A stretch of DNA of 64,000 nt from Pseudomonas neuropathica (lineage in GTDB: Bacteria > Pseudomonadota > Gammaproteobacteria > Pseudomonadales > Pseudomonadaceae): positions 164,173 through 228,172 of the forward strand of contig NZ_JACOPX010000015.1 in NCBI RefSeq assembly GCF_015461835.1, given 5' to 3'. Below are positions 8,040 to 16,857 of this stretch, one piece after another. Position numbers and translations under genes: made by a program. Each line of letters begins with the position of its first letter. Within the stretch, counting starts at the first letter, position 1. The notes below the pieces were generated by a model. That model was not told where the DNA came from. It did no database searches and saw only the letters and a list, made by a program, of their open reading frames with translations.

Positions 8040-10520
8040 ATGTTCAACCCAGCTAACGAAACCCACTTCAGCCTCAAGGTCGAAGACTACGTCGGCGACC
8101 TGCAAGTGCTGTCGTTCACCGGCACCGAAGGCATCAGCCAGCCGTATCGTTTCGACTTGGAATTGGTCAGCGAAAACCCGGATCTGGACCTCGAACAGCT
8201 CCTGCATAAGCAGGCGTTTCTCGCATTTGATCCACAAGGCTCGGGCATCCACGGGCAGATCTACCGCGTTGCCCAAGGCGATGCCGGCAAGCGCCTGACC
8301 CGCTACAAAGTGTCGATGGTGCCGCAACTGCAATACCTGCATCACCGCACCAACCAGCGCATCTACCAGCAGATGTCAGCGCCGAAAATCATCGCGCTGA
8401 TCCTCGAAGAACACGGCATCAAGGGCAACGCCTACAGCTTCCAGCTCAGCGAGCCGTGCCCGGACCGCGACTACTGCGTGCAGTACGACGAAACCGACCT
8501 GCACTTCGTCCAGCGCCTGTGCGAAGAGGAAGGGATTCACTACCACTTCCAGCACAGCGACAAAGGCCACCTGCTGGTGTTCGGCGACGACCAGACCGTG
8601 TTCCAGAAACTCGGCCAGCCAACCGCGTATGTGCAGGGCAGCGGCATGGTCGCCGAAGAACCGGTGATCAAAGGCTTCAAACTGCGCCTGGAAACCCGCA
8701 CCAGCCGCACCACGCGCCGTGACTACGACTTCGAAAAACCGCGCCTGCAAATGGAAGCGGCGTACAAACCGGACGGCGAGAGCACCGAGCCTGATCTGGA
8801 AGACTACGACTACCCCGGCCGCTTCATCGACCGCGCCCGTGGCAAGTTCCTCAGCCAGCGCGTCCTCGAACGCCACCGCGCCGACTACCGCCAGGCCGAA
8901 GGTCGCGGCGACCAGACCAAACTGGTCAGCGGCCACTTCATGGAAATGTCCGACCACCCGCGTAGCGAGTGGAACGACCTGTGGCTGCTCACCGAACTCT
9001 TCCACGAAGGCAAACAGCCGCAAGTCCTCGAAGAAGGCGTGACCAGCGACACCACCGACAACAAAGACGACTTTCACCAAGGCTACCGCAACACCTTCCT
9101 CGCCACCCCGTGGGACGTGTTCTACCGCCCGGCCCTCGAACACCCGAAACCGCGCGTACTCGGCAGCCAGACCGCCATGGTCACCGGCCCCAAAGGCGAA
9201 GAAATCCACTGCGACCAGTACGGCCGCATCAAAGTCCAGTTCCACTGGGACCGCGAAGGCCAGGCCGACGACAAAACCAGCTGCTGGCTGCGCGTCTCCA
9301 GCTCCTGGGCCGGAGACCGCTACGGCGCCATTAGCATCCCGCGCATCGGCATGGAAGTCCTCGTCACCTTCCTCGAAGGCGACCCCGACCAACCGCTGGT
9401 GACCGGCTGCCTGTACCACAAGGAAAACCCGGTGCCGTATGCACTGCCGGCGAACAAGACTCGCAGCGTGTTCAAAACGCTTAGCTCCCCAGGTGGCGGT
9501 GGGTACAACGAACTGCGCATTGAAGACAAGAAAGGTGCGGAGCAGATCTACATTCATGCCCAGCGTGATTGGGATGAAAACGTTGAGCATGACCAGAAAA
9601 TTCGGGTCGGCAATGAACGTCACGACACGGTGGTGAAGAACACTTACACCGAGCTGAAGGCTGAAGAACACCGCACCACGATCTCTGATCGCAAGATTGA
9701 AGCGAAGCTGGATGATCACCTGACGGTTGGGCAGAACCAGCATGTGAAGTTGGGCACGGCGCAGCTGACCAGCGTGGGGAAAGAGATTCACCTCAAGGCT
9801 GGGGACAAGATTGTTATTGAGGCGGGGACAGAGCTGACCATTCTTGGGGGTGGGAGCTTTATCAAGCTTGATGGCGGTGGGGTTACGGTTGTTGGGCCAG
9901 TGATCAAGATCAATGCGGGTGGCTCGGCGGGATCCGGCTCCGGCATTGGCATCAAGCCGCCAGTGCTGCCGGTCGCGGCGGACAAGGATAAGGCCGGCAG
10001 CCTGATGGATCGCGCTCAGGGCAACACACGATCGCCAGTCCCACCCGCCCCGGTGAAGAACCTGCGCTTTGACATTCGTCTGGCTGACCGCCCGGGGGAA
10101 GGCGCCTTTGCATTGGCGAACACACCGTGGCGCATCATCAAAATGAGTGAGCCGACCTGGAAAAAAATCGGTCGCGTGCCGGAAAGCGACGTCATCGCCA
10201 AAGGCGAAACCGATGACGAAGGCAAAGTCACCCTTACCGATGCTGTTCAGAAGAAGCTGTCCCTCGAATACCCACAAAATCCGGAAATGTTCTGGCTGGT
10301 ATATCCAGGTCAATGCGTTGCGCTCAAGGCACATACCGACACCGGCTGGTCTGAAGAACAGCGTGAACTGCTGGCACTGGCAAGTATGGACTTCAGCAGC
10401 GAGCCCCACTCCAACGCCCGTCACGAACAAGCCGGCACAGACAAACTCAGCGCCTTCGAAAACTTGTCACTGACCGACGGCATTGCACTCTTCGACAAAT
10501 TAAAGGGATTTAAGGCATGA
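8040..10520 (+). CDS. vgrG: VgrG, T6SS spike protein with C-terminal extension
   Basis: VgrG trimers form the puncturing tip of the T6SS tube. The 826-residue protein has a gp27-like N-terminal domain (about 1-370, beginning NETHFSLKVEDY), a gp5-like OB domain with KVQFHWDREG and SSWAGDRYGA, and a DUF2345-type beta-helix to about residue 630. A Gly/Ser/Pro linker then leads to a further roughly 155 residues (KNLRFDIRLADRP near 672, GETDDEGKVTL near 722) that resemble a transthyretin-like fold. Such extensions in other VgrGs bind phospholipase effectors, which fits the phospholipase gene overlapping by 4 nt. RBS AGGGAG precedes the ATG. Codon use changes near 9.43 kb, suggesting mosaicism. It follows stk1 by 28 nt. 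Confidence 0.95.
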   Translation: MFNPANETHFSLKVEDYVGDLQVLSFTGTEGISQPYRFDLELVSENPDLDLEQLLHKQAFLAFDPQGSGIHGQIYRVAQGDAGKRLTRYKVSMVPQLQYLHHRTNQRIYQQMSAPKIIALILEEHGIKGNAYSFQLSEPCPDRDYCVQYDETDLHFVQRLCEEEGIHYHFQHSDKGHLLVFGDDQTVFQKLGQPTAYVQGSGMVAEEPVIKGFKLRLETRTSRTTRRDYDFEKPRLQMEAAYKPDGESTEPDLEDYDYPGRFIDRARGKFLSQRVLERHRADYRQAEGRGDQTKLVSGHFMEMSDHPRSEWNDLWLLTELFHEGKQPQVLEEGVTSDTTDNKDDFHQGYRNTFLATPWDVFYRPALEHPKPRVLGSQTAMVTGPKGEEIHCDQYGRIKVQFHWDREGQADDKTSCWLRVSSSWAGDRYGAISIPRIGMEVLVTFLEGDPDQPLVTGCLYHKENPVPYALPANKTRSVFKTLSSPGGGGYNELRIEDKKGAEQIYIHAQRDWDENVEHDQKIRVGNERHDTVVKNTYTELKAEEHRTTISDRKIEAKLDDHLTVGQNQHVKLGTAQLTSVGKEIHLKAGDKIVIEAGTELTILGGGSFIKLDGGGVTVVGPVIKINAGGSAGSGSGIGIKPPVLPVAADKDKAGSLMDRAQGNTRSPVPPAPVKNLRFDIRLADRPGEGAFALANTPWRIIKMSEPTWKKIGRVPESDVIAKGETDDEGKVTLTDAVQKKLSLEYPQNPEMFWLVYPGQCVALKAHTDTGWSEEQRELLALASMDFSSEPHSNARHEQAGTDKLSAFENLSLTDGIALFDKLKGFKA

Positions 10521-13500
10521 GCAACTTGAACGGCGTTCAGCCCAAGCAACTGAACCAACTGAACTCAAAAGAAGGCGATGCCTACACCGCTACTTCCGCT
10601 CCTGGCTGGTTCATCAAAGGCAATGCCAAATACGGCGAAGCGTTCTCACCTGAGCGCCCGGGCAACGAAGTGAAGTTTTTCACCACCGGTAGCGACTACT
10701 TCAAAGATGTCGCCAATGCGATAAAAAACGCTAAGAAATCCATCTTCATTTCCGGCTGGCAGATCAACTACGAAGTGCGGCTGGAGGGTGAAACCCGGCT
10801 GTGGGACTGCTTGCACCATGCGTTGCACAAAGGCGCGGCGCCGGACATCTACCTCATGCCTTGGCTGTCGCCGAAGGCCGCCGTTGATACCGGTGATCTG
10901 GAAACCATGGTGGCCGCGTTTGTTTTGAATGCCGGTCTCGCGAAGAAAAAAGTCTGGTGCCTGCCGGCGATCCAGCAAAGTGACATGGGCACCCTTGGTC
11001 TGTTCTTTTCCCATCACCAGAAGATGGTGGTGATCGACAACGAAATCGCCTACGTCGGTGGGATCGACCTCGCCTACGGGCGCCGCGATGACAACAACTT
11101 TCGTCTGGCCGCCGAAGGCCGAACCGCCAACGAGTTTTACAACCCGTGCATCCCGCCGATCAAGGAAATCGAAGCCCACAAGCAATACCCGTACATGACC
11201 ACCGTCGAGTTGATCGGCGCAGCCTTGATGGAGGGTGATGTATTGAGCAAAGCCCAGCGCAAGCTGGCATGGGCAAAAGATAACAAGATGTTCAACGTGC
11301 TGCGGGAAGCCAAGAAAGACGCCGGCGAATGGTTCGCCGAAAAGGGCAAGGACGGCCTGCGCTTGCTCGGTGCGGGTGCTGCGTACTCTACCGGCGGTGT
11401 GATCTACATTGCCGAGTTCATCCAGCAACAGTTGACCGGAGACAACCTGGAAGGCTGGAAGAAAAGCTTGCGCCAATGGAAAACCTCGCTCGATGGCGCC
11501 GTCGGCACCATTGATCATGAAGTCCAGACGCTGCAAAAAACCGACAGTGCCCTGACTGAACTGCGCCAGGAAGCCAAATCCATCAGCGAGGCCATTGGTG
11601 TGGCGCTGAACAAACCGGAGCAAGCCTCGGCCATTCAGCAGCGCGTCGAGAACTGGCTGGTGCGCGCGCAACAGAAAATTCCTGCGGTGACCGCGGTCAC
11701 TCAGCCGGGTCGCGCCAAGTTGCAAACTCAGGTCACCCGCCTCAAGGGTGAAGTGCAGACCTGGGTAGAGCGCGCTGCTCCGCAGGCGGACAAGTTTCAA
11801 CAAGACTTGTCCGCCTGGGCTGGCCAAGTCATTAAGTCCGGCGGTCAAATCAGCGAGCAGCTATTGAACGAAGGCAGCGAACTCACCAGCCTGTGGATCC
11901 AGCAAACAGGGCTGGGCGCGTTTTATGCCTGGCTCAACAACACGCCAACGCCGATTATCACCGCCAAGGCGATGACGGAATTCGAACAGATCTCCACCCC
12001 TTTTGTCCTCTACCTGCACTCGGTTCTCGACCGATTGAGCGATGCTCAAACGGGCCAGCCCTATTCGTACCTGGCCGACCCCGCGACCCGCCTGCTGCCA
12101 CCCGGCGGCATGATGCTCGACAGCATCAAACAACCGCGCATGCCTTGGCATGACGTGCACATGCGCCTGGAAGGCAGCTCGGTTTATGACCTGTCGCGCA
12201 ATTTCATTGATCGCTGGAACAGCCTGCAGGCGCGCTTCGACGGCAAAGTGCAGAAGATGCCAAGCGTGCTGACCGGCCTGCTGAAGTTCGCTGACAAGAA
12301 CCTTGAGCCCGTCCCGTTCAAACCGCACTACCTCGCGCAACCCGAACGTGTCGCACCAAAGGGCAAAATGAGCATGCAAGTACTGCGAAGCGCTCCGCTG
12401 CGCATGCAAACCGAAGAACGCCAGGGCGCCAGCAAGTCAGGCGCCAAAGCCCCAGCCTCCGCCCCGACAGGCGTTCAGGCAAATTGCATGCAGGCCATGC
12501 TGCAAGCGATCTCGGGGGCGCAGCATTTCATTTACATTGAGAATCAGTTTTTTCAGAGTGCGTATGGCGAGGACACAAAGCCCTCGGCCGACCTGATCAA
12601 AGGGCCAACGCAAAGCTTGATGAACATTTCCGGGCTGCCAGACTTTGAAACTTATAAAACGCGACTGCGCTTGGATGAAGTCGACAAAGACCCGAAAAAA
12701 TTGCACAAGATCAATTATTTCGCACTGGCAGAGATGATACGAAACAAAGAAGCCGAAGCATTGACTCAAGGCATCATGCAGGTGTTGACCAACCAGTCAA
12801 CCGTCGAAGGCCTGAACCTCCTGCAAAAGCCACAAACCGCCTTGATAAACCCGCTGTGCGAAGCGCTGGCCGATCGAATTGAACGCGCGATCGAAATGGG
12901 CGAGAACTTCCATGTCTACATGGTTCTTCCCGTGCACCCCGAAGGACCGCTCAACGCGATCAATCTGATGACTCAAGTTCACCTGACGATGCAAAGCATT
13001 TCTCTGGGCCAGCAGAGCTTGATAAAACGAGTGCAGCGGGCGATGGCGATGAAGGAGCAGATGGATAGAGGCAGATCGGAAGCGGTCGCGAAGGCCGGTA
13101 TAGAGCTCGCTGGAGACGGAACTGACACGCTCAAGGTTTATGAAAAAATGAAATGGTCGAAATACCTGACTCTCTTGAATCTTCGGTCATGGGAACTGCT
13201 CGACCAGCCGGTTACGGAACAGATTTACGTGCACAGTAAATTGCTTATTGCAGATGATCGTGTGGCGATACTCGGCAGCGCAAACATCAATGATCGCAGC
13301 CAGTTGGGTGATCGAGACTCCGAGTTGGCTGTGATCGTATCGGGCACGGTTTCGACACCTGCTCCAGTGAACGGAAAAAAACAACATCCCGTCTGCCCTG
13401 AGATCAAGGCGTTACGAGGCAAGCTGTGGCGCAAGTTGTTTGCGCTTGACGCCACAGATAAAGGCGTCAAAGTCCGGCCCGCTACGCTGCTGGGTAGTTT

Positions 13501-13903
13501 GATAGATGAACCTGCGTCACCGGAAACCTGGAAGGCGATTCAGAAACAAGCGCAAAAGAACTCTGATGCATACAGAGAAGCCTTTACTTTTATCCCAGGT
13601 GACGATGTATCAATCTGGCCGACTTGGAAAAAAAATCTAAAAACAGATACAGGCATGTCGACGGGTAAAAAAGAAAAGCCAATGCCTTTCGAAACTGAAT
13701 TCTGGAAAAAATACAAACCCAGCGGAATGCCAAGAGAAATCCTCGGATTTATAACAGCATTTCCTGTTAACTGGACAAAAAATGAAAATAATGACTCCGG
13801 TTTCAGCAAGACCATACTTGCTAAAATACAACCCAACAAAAAGGAAGGTGAAGATATAGCTGTCGCAGCTTTAAACAATAACCGAGTCACGGAAAATTCA
13901 TAA
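10517..13903 (+). CDS. tle5: Tle5-type phospholipase D T6SS effector (PldA-like)
   Basis: This is a predicted antibacterial T6SS lipase effector that attacks phosphatidyl head groups of target membranes. Two HKD motifs define the phospholipase D superfamily: HQKMVVID (His167, Lys169, Asp174) and HSKLLIAD (His906, Lys908, Asp913). They lie about 740 residues apart, with a long helical insert at about 230-480 and the segment FIYIENQFF before the second half. The length of 1128 is close to what I recall for P. aeruginosa PldA (Tle5a), an H2-T6SS substrate; the surrounding T6SS is H2-like. There is no signal peptide, as expected for tip-borne cargo. It overlaps vgrG by 4 nt and the downstream exported protein by 1 nt. 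The last 350 bp are AT-rich compared with the rest. Confidence 0.9.
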   Translation: MSNLNGVQPKQLNQLNSKEGDAYTATSAPGWFIKGNAKYGEAFSPERPGNEVKFFTTGSDYFKDVANAIKNAKKSIFISGWQINYEVRLEGETRLWDCLHHALHKGAAPDIYLMPWLSPKAAVDTGDLETMVAAFVLNAGLAKKKVWCLPAIQQSDMGTLGLFFSHHQKMVVIDNEIAYVGGIDLAYGRRDDNNFRLAAEGRTANEFYNPCIPPIKEIEAHKQYPYMTTVELIGAALMEGDVLSKAQRKLAWAKDNKMFNVLREAKKDAGEWFAEKGKDGLRLLGAGAAYSTGGVIYIAEFIQQQLTGDNLEGWKKSLRQWKTSLDGAVGTIDHEVQTLQKTDSALTELRQEAKSISEAIGVALNKPEQASAIQQRVENWLVRAQQKIPAVTAVTQPGRAKLQTQVTRLKGEVQTWVERAAPQADKFQQDLSAWAGQVIKSGGQISEQLLNEGSELTSLWIQQTGLGAFYAWLNNTPTPIITAKAMTEFEQISTPFVLYLHSVLDRLSDAQTGQPYSYLADPATRLLPPGGMMLDSIKQPRMPWHDVHMRLEGSSVYDLSRNFIDRWNSLQARFDGKVQKMPSVLTGLLKFADKNLEPVPFKPHYLAQPERVAPKGKMSMQVLRSAPLRMQTEERQGASKSGAKAPASAPTGVQANCMQAMLQAISGAQHFIYIENQFFQSAYGEDTKPSADLIKGPTQSLMNISGLPDFETYKTRLRLDEVDKDPKKLHKINYFALAEMIRNKEAEALTQGIMQVLTNQSTVEGLNLLQKPQTALINPLCEALADRIERAIEMGENFHVYMVLPVHPEGPLNAINLMTQVHLTMQSISLGQQSLIKRVQRAMAMKEQMDRGRSEAVAKAGIELAGDGTDTLKVYEKMKWSKYLTLLNLRSWELLDQPVTEQIYVHSKLLIADDRVAILGSANINDRSQLGDRDSELAVIVSGTVSTPAPVNGKKQHPVCPEIKALRGKLWRKLFALDATDKGVKVRPATLLGSLIDEPASPETWKAIQKQAQKNSDAYREAFTFIPGDDVSIWPTWKKNLKTDTGMSTGKKEKPMPFETEFWKKYKPSGMPREILGFITAFPVNWTKNENNDSGFSKTILAKIQPNKKEGEDIAVAALNNNRVTENS

Positions 13904-15249
13904 TGCGTCCTATTAAGCCAATCTACATTTTACTCAGCTGCTATTTTCTTTTAACCCAAACTGCGCAAGCAGAAAACGCTAATACCACAACAATCACCAA
14001 CACTGAATGCCTAGGGCGCTCGCTATTTGATATCAATCAAGATACATCATGGCACTTACTGAACGACCAGTGGGACTATACCGACCGCCTCAATTTTGCC
14101 ACCTACACTCCGGACATAAGACTGGAGGACAAAGAACTTAATTACGGCAGCGATCCAACAAATGATGCTTACAGCCTCGTCACTATAGATGTCAGTCCAA
14201 AAACTACTTTCGAAACATTTAAAAAACTGGTCGACAGACATAGCCCAAGCGTGGTTGAGGCGAAAGAACGAGTTATAAAAAATAAAATAGAAGAAATTTC
14301 AGTAGCCATGACCGGTGACTTGTCGCGCTCGGATCCTGATCAATACAAATCCTTAGAGGATGAAAGAGACGAGCTTAGGGAGAAATTTGACAAGTTGGGT
14401 AGAGCAACCATAGAGCGAGTTTTGTTACCGGGCCTAATCACTGAATTCAAAGAACAAAAAAAACCTACTGAAAAACTCGAACTTGAACTTGAAACCTACC
14501 AGAAAGAGTTCGACAGCTATCCAACAGACGAACTCTATGCCGAACAGTCCTCTTTCGAATTCGGCATGCCAAACGCCTACGGCGCTCGTCACCCCCACAA
14601 GCTTATCGTCCTGCTATGGCGCGACGAGCGCGTCTATCGTTTTGCCTTCGGCCAGCAGAGCGCCTATTCCAGACACAGAAGCTCGTTCGAAAAACTGCTT
14701 CCTGCCGCCCGTGATCTGCTAGCACGGTTCCGCACACGCGCCGAATTTGAGATACCCAAAGAGACTGGCTTTTGCCTGCCCTTCGGCTTCATCGCCGATG
14801 ATGGCAAAGCCCACTACTCGATCACCATGGCCTGGCATCCCACTGACAATCCGAACCTGCTTTACAGCCTGAGTTTGAGTGACGACATCGGCAAAGCCCT
14901 TAATCTGCTCCCGGTATTGACCACGCCGATCATGGGCAACCCATTCCCAAGTGCCGGCGTCATTCAAACCTTCGGCCCTTCAAAAGTGCAAATCGGATCG
15001 CGCACAGGAATCATGGGCGGCAAGTATTACAAGCCCACGGACCCGCAAGGCAAAGAAACTGAGGCCACAGAGCGATTCGTCATGACCGCAGGTCTGGCCA
15101 ACAAGGGATATGAACCGAGCATGGTGTTGAAGGCCGAGAATTACGCTTCAACACAAGTCAGAACCTTTGAGCAGAGCAAGGAAGACTTCCTCAGCATTCT
15201 GAAAAGCTTCCGCCTACAACCGGGCATGGACAAACTGACCGGTAAGTGA
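13903..15249 (+). CDS. Exported protein, probable Tle5 immunity protein (Tli4-like)
   Basis: This is probably the periplasmic antidote to the upstream phospholipase. A clear signal peptide ends in AQA at about residue 23. The mature part begins with TECLGRSLFDI and the C-terminal half has ETGFCLPFGFIADDG, two Cys-containing stretches resembling the Tli4 family of T6SS immunity proteins. Residues about 120-200 are highly charged and likely coiled-coil. The start overlaps the effector stop (TAATG), the tight coupling expected of toxin-antidote pairs. The first half (to about 14.54 kb) is AT-rich and the second half host-like, so the gene is a composition mosaic. Assignment to Tli4 is from memory of the family; direct evidence is export plus position. 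Confidence 0.72.
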   Translation: MRPIKPIYILLSCYFLLTQTAQAENANTTTITNTECLGRSLFDINQDTSWHLLNDQWDYTDRLNFATYTPDIRLEDKELNYGSDPTNDAYSLVTIDVSPKTTFETFKKLVDRHSPSVVEAKERVIKNKIEEISVAMTGDLSRSDPDQYKSLEDERDELREKFDKLGRATIERVLLPGLITEFKEQKKPTEKLELELETYQKEFDSYPTDELYAEQSSFEFGMPNAYGARHPHKLIVLLWRDERVYRFAFGQQSAYSRHRSSFEKLLPAARDLLARFRTRAEFEIPKETGFCLPFGFIADDGKAHYSITMAWHPTDNPNLLYSLSLSDDIGKALNLLPVLTTPIMGNPFPSAGVIQTFGPSKVQIGSRTGIMGGKYYKPTDPQGKETEATERFVMTAGLANKGYEPSMVLKAENYASTQVRTFEQSKEDFLSILKSFRLQPGMDKLTGK

Positions 15250-15351
15250 AAGCAGAATCCGGGGGGCGCAAATAGCGCAGATTTTTCCGTAAGGGAGACT
15301 TGGGTAAATCTGCCTCCCCCGCAAAACCTGAATGACTCAAGGAAGAACACA

Positions 15352-16719
15352 TTGAACCGTTTTGTTTTTACCCTGCTAGCCGCGCTACTACTGCCAGTTT
15401 CAGCGGCCTATGCGCAGGATGACTGCAGCCATGTCACCTCAAGTCTGGAAATGGTGCCCTGCTCGGAGGCGGCGAAGAAGGCTGCCGATACGCAGTTGAA
15501 TTTCAGCTACAAGCAGCTAATGACGCGACTTGAGTCTGACTATCGAGCAGATCCGGCATTGGGCGCGGAGTACGCCGCGAAGGTTAAAGAGTCGCAACGT
15601 GCGTGGTTGAAATTGCGCGATGCGAACTGCCCTTTGGAGGCATTCGAAATCGAGACGGGGATGCCGGCGCATGTGTTCGCGGTTAACTCGTGCATCGCTA
15701 GAATGAGTCGCGAGCGCTCGGCGTATCTGGACAAGATTGTCCCTGCGCTTGCATCCGATAAGAGCGCTTCGACGGCACCGACCAGCGACGCTTGCCCCTC
15801 GGAGGAGTTCGCGCCTTTCCTGACAGCGTTTTCCGCCAACAGCGAATCACAGCGCCGTCTGACTGCAATGACGGTCAAGTCGCTGGTGTTGAAACCGGTA
15901 GCTGGGAAGGATCGAAGTACCTTTGAGCCTTCGACCTCGGGAGTTAGTGGAACAACGTTCACCTATCCGCTGATGGCTGCAATCACACCCGGCAAGACAC
16001 CTGGAGTCGAGATCGAACAGGTCGACGACAGTCACGTCAACGTTGTGGATAAACGGGCGGGTAACAGCAATGTGAAAATCTTCAACTTCTCTCGTCAGGC
16101 GTGCTGGGTGCTTGAGGGGATTGAGGATTGGTCGATCAGTGAGAAGGATCTTGTCGCAACAGAGAACCCGGGAATGAGCCGCGCCGAGAACTTCTGTTAT
16201 CAGCGTGCCGAAGCGCTAGGTGGGCTGGGGTTTCTTGAGCAATACCCGCTGACTGTGGAGTTGATTGAAGCGTCGCTGGAAAATTTTGTGTGTGCTGCAG
16301 AATCGGGTGATGCACAGGCGAGCCTGTCGGCGGCAAGCCTAAGCCTTTCGCAAATGGCGTCTCAGTTGGAAACCCCTAAGGTTGAGGCGCTGTTCAAAGC
16401 GGCCTCGAAAATACCGAGTGGCGCGTTGGCCTATGCCACGTTTTTTTGTGTCGGAAACTCCACCGACTATAACGGCCCTTGCCTCCATCCCGAGCAGGCG
16501 AAAGAGCAGGTCATTCGGGCGATCACCATGGGTTCCACAGACGCGATGAATTATCTGGCCTCGACCTTCGAGGGTGGCGAGTTTGGAACGAAGGATATGT
16601 CCCGGGCGTTAGCCTGTTATCAAATGGCGGCTGACAAAGGTAATCAGTTGGGCATCTTCAACGTGGGGCGATTGGGATCGACAGGTACGGCGCCGATCAA
16701 GGCCAGTCACTGCATCTGA
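15352..16719 (+). CDS. Exported LprI-domain protein with Sel1-like repeats, possible second immunity protein
   Basis: The start is TTG, preceded by GGAAG with a 7-nt spacer. A signal peptide ends near AYAQ, so the product is periplasmic. Residues about 22-130 match the LprI/DUF1311 pattern: DCSHVTSSLEMVPCSE, Cys pairs and SQRAWLKLRDANC. The C-terminal third has Sel1/TPR-like helical repeats (AMNYLASTFEGGEFG, ALACYQMAADKGNQ). The middle (140-260) is unrecognised. LprI domains occur in lysozyme inhibitors. Sel1-repeat exported proteins serve as immunity to the P. aeruginosa phospholipase PldB, so position after the effector and Tli4-like gene makes a second antidote plausible. The 102-bp gap before it holds a weak inverted repeat but no clear terminator. 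Confidence 0.7.
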   Translation: MNRFVFTLLAALLLPVSAAYAQDDCSHVTSSLEMVPCSEAAKKAADTQLNFSYKQLMTRLESDYRADPALGAEYAAKVKESQRAWLKLRDANCPLEAFEIETGMPAHVFAVNSCIARMSRERSAYLDKIVPALASDKSASTAPTSDACPSEEFAPFLTAFSANSESQRRLTAMTVKSLVLKPVAGKDRSTFEPSTSGVSGTTFTYPLMAAITPGKTPGVEIEQVDDSHVNVVDKRAGNSNVKIFNFSRQACWVLEGIEDWSISEKDLVATENPGMSRAENFCYQRAEALGGLGFLEQYPLTVELIEASLENFVCAAESGDAQASLSAASLSLSQMASQLETPKVEALFKAASKIPSGALAYATFFCVGNSTDYNGPCLHPEQAKEQVIRAITMGSTDAMNYLASTFEGGEFGTKDMSRALACYQMAADKGNQLGIFNVGRLGSTGTAPIKASHCI

Positions 16720-16857
16720 AATGCCGGGTCATGTCTGATGCGTTTTCGCAGTCGTTGGGTCTGAATCCGTCCGGTAAAACGTTTAGTTTTTGAGCATCTG
16801 ACGACTGCGATTTTCCTTTAAACTCCCCACCCCCAAGGAATGCGCTCAGGACACGGA

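Noticed and set aside
8376..10430. 684-residue open frame on the minus strand
   Set aside because: Antisense to vgrG and composed of residues expected from reverse reading of its codons; no known domain.
1..16719. Search for PAAR, TagF, Hcp or ClpV genes in the T6SS segment
   Set aside because: None is seen here; they may lie left of the window. No claim that the system lacks them.
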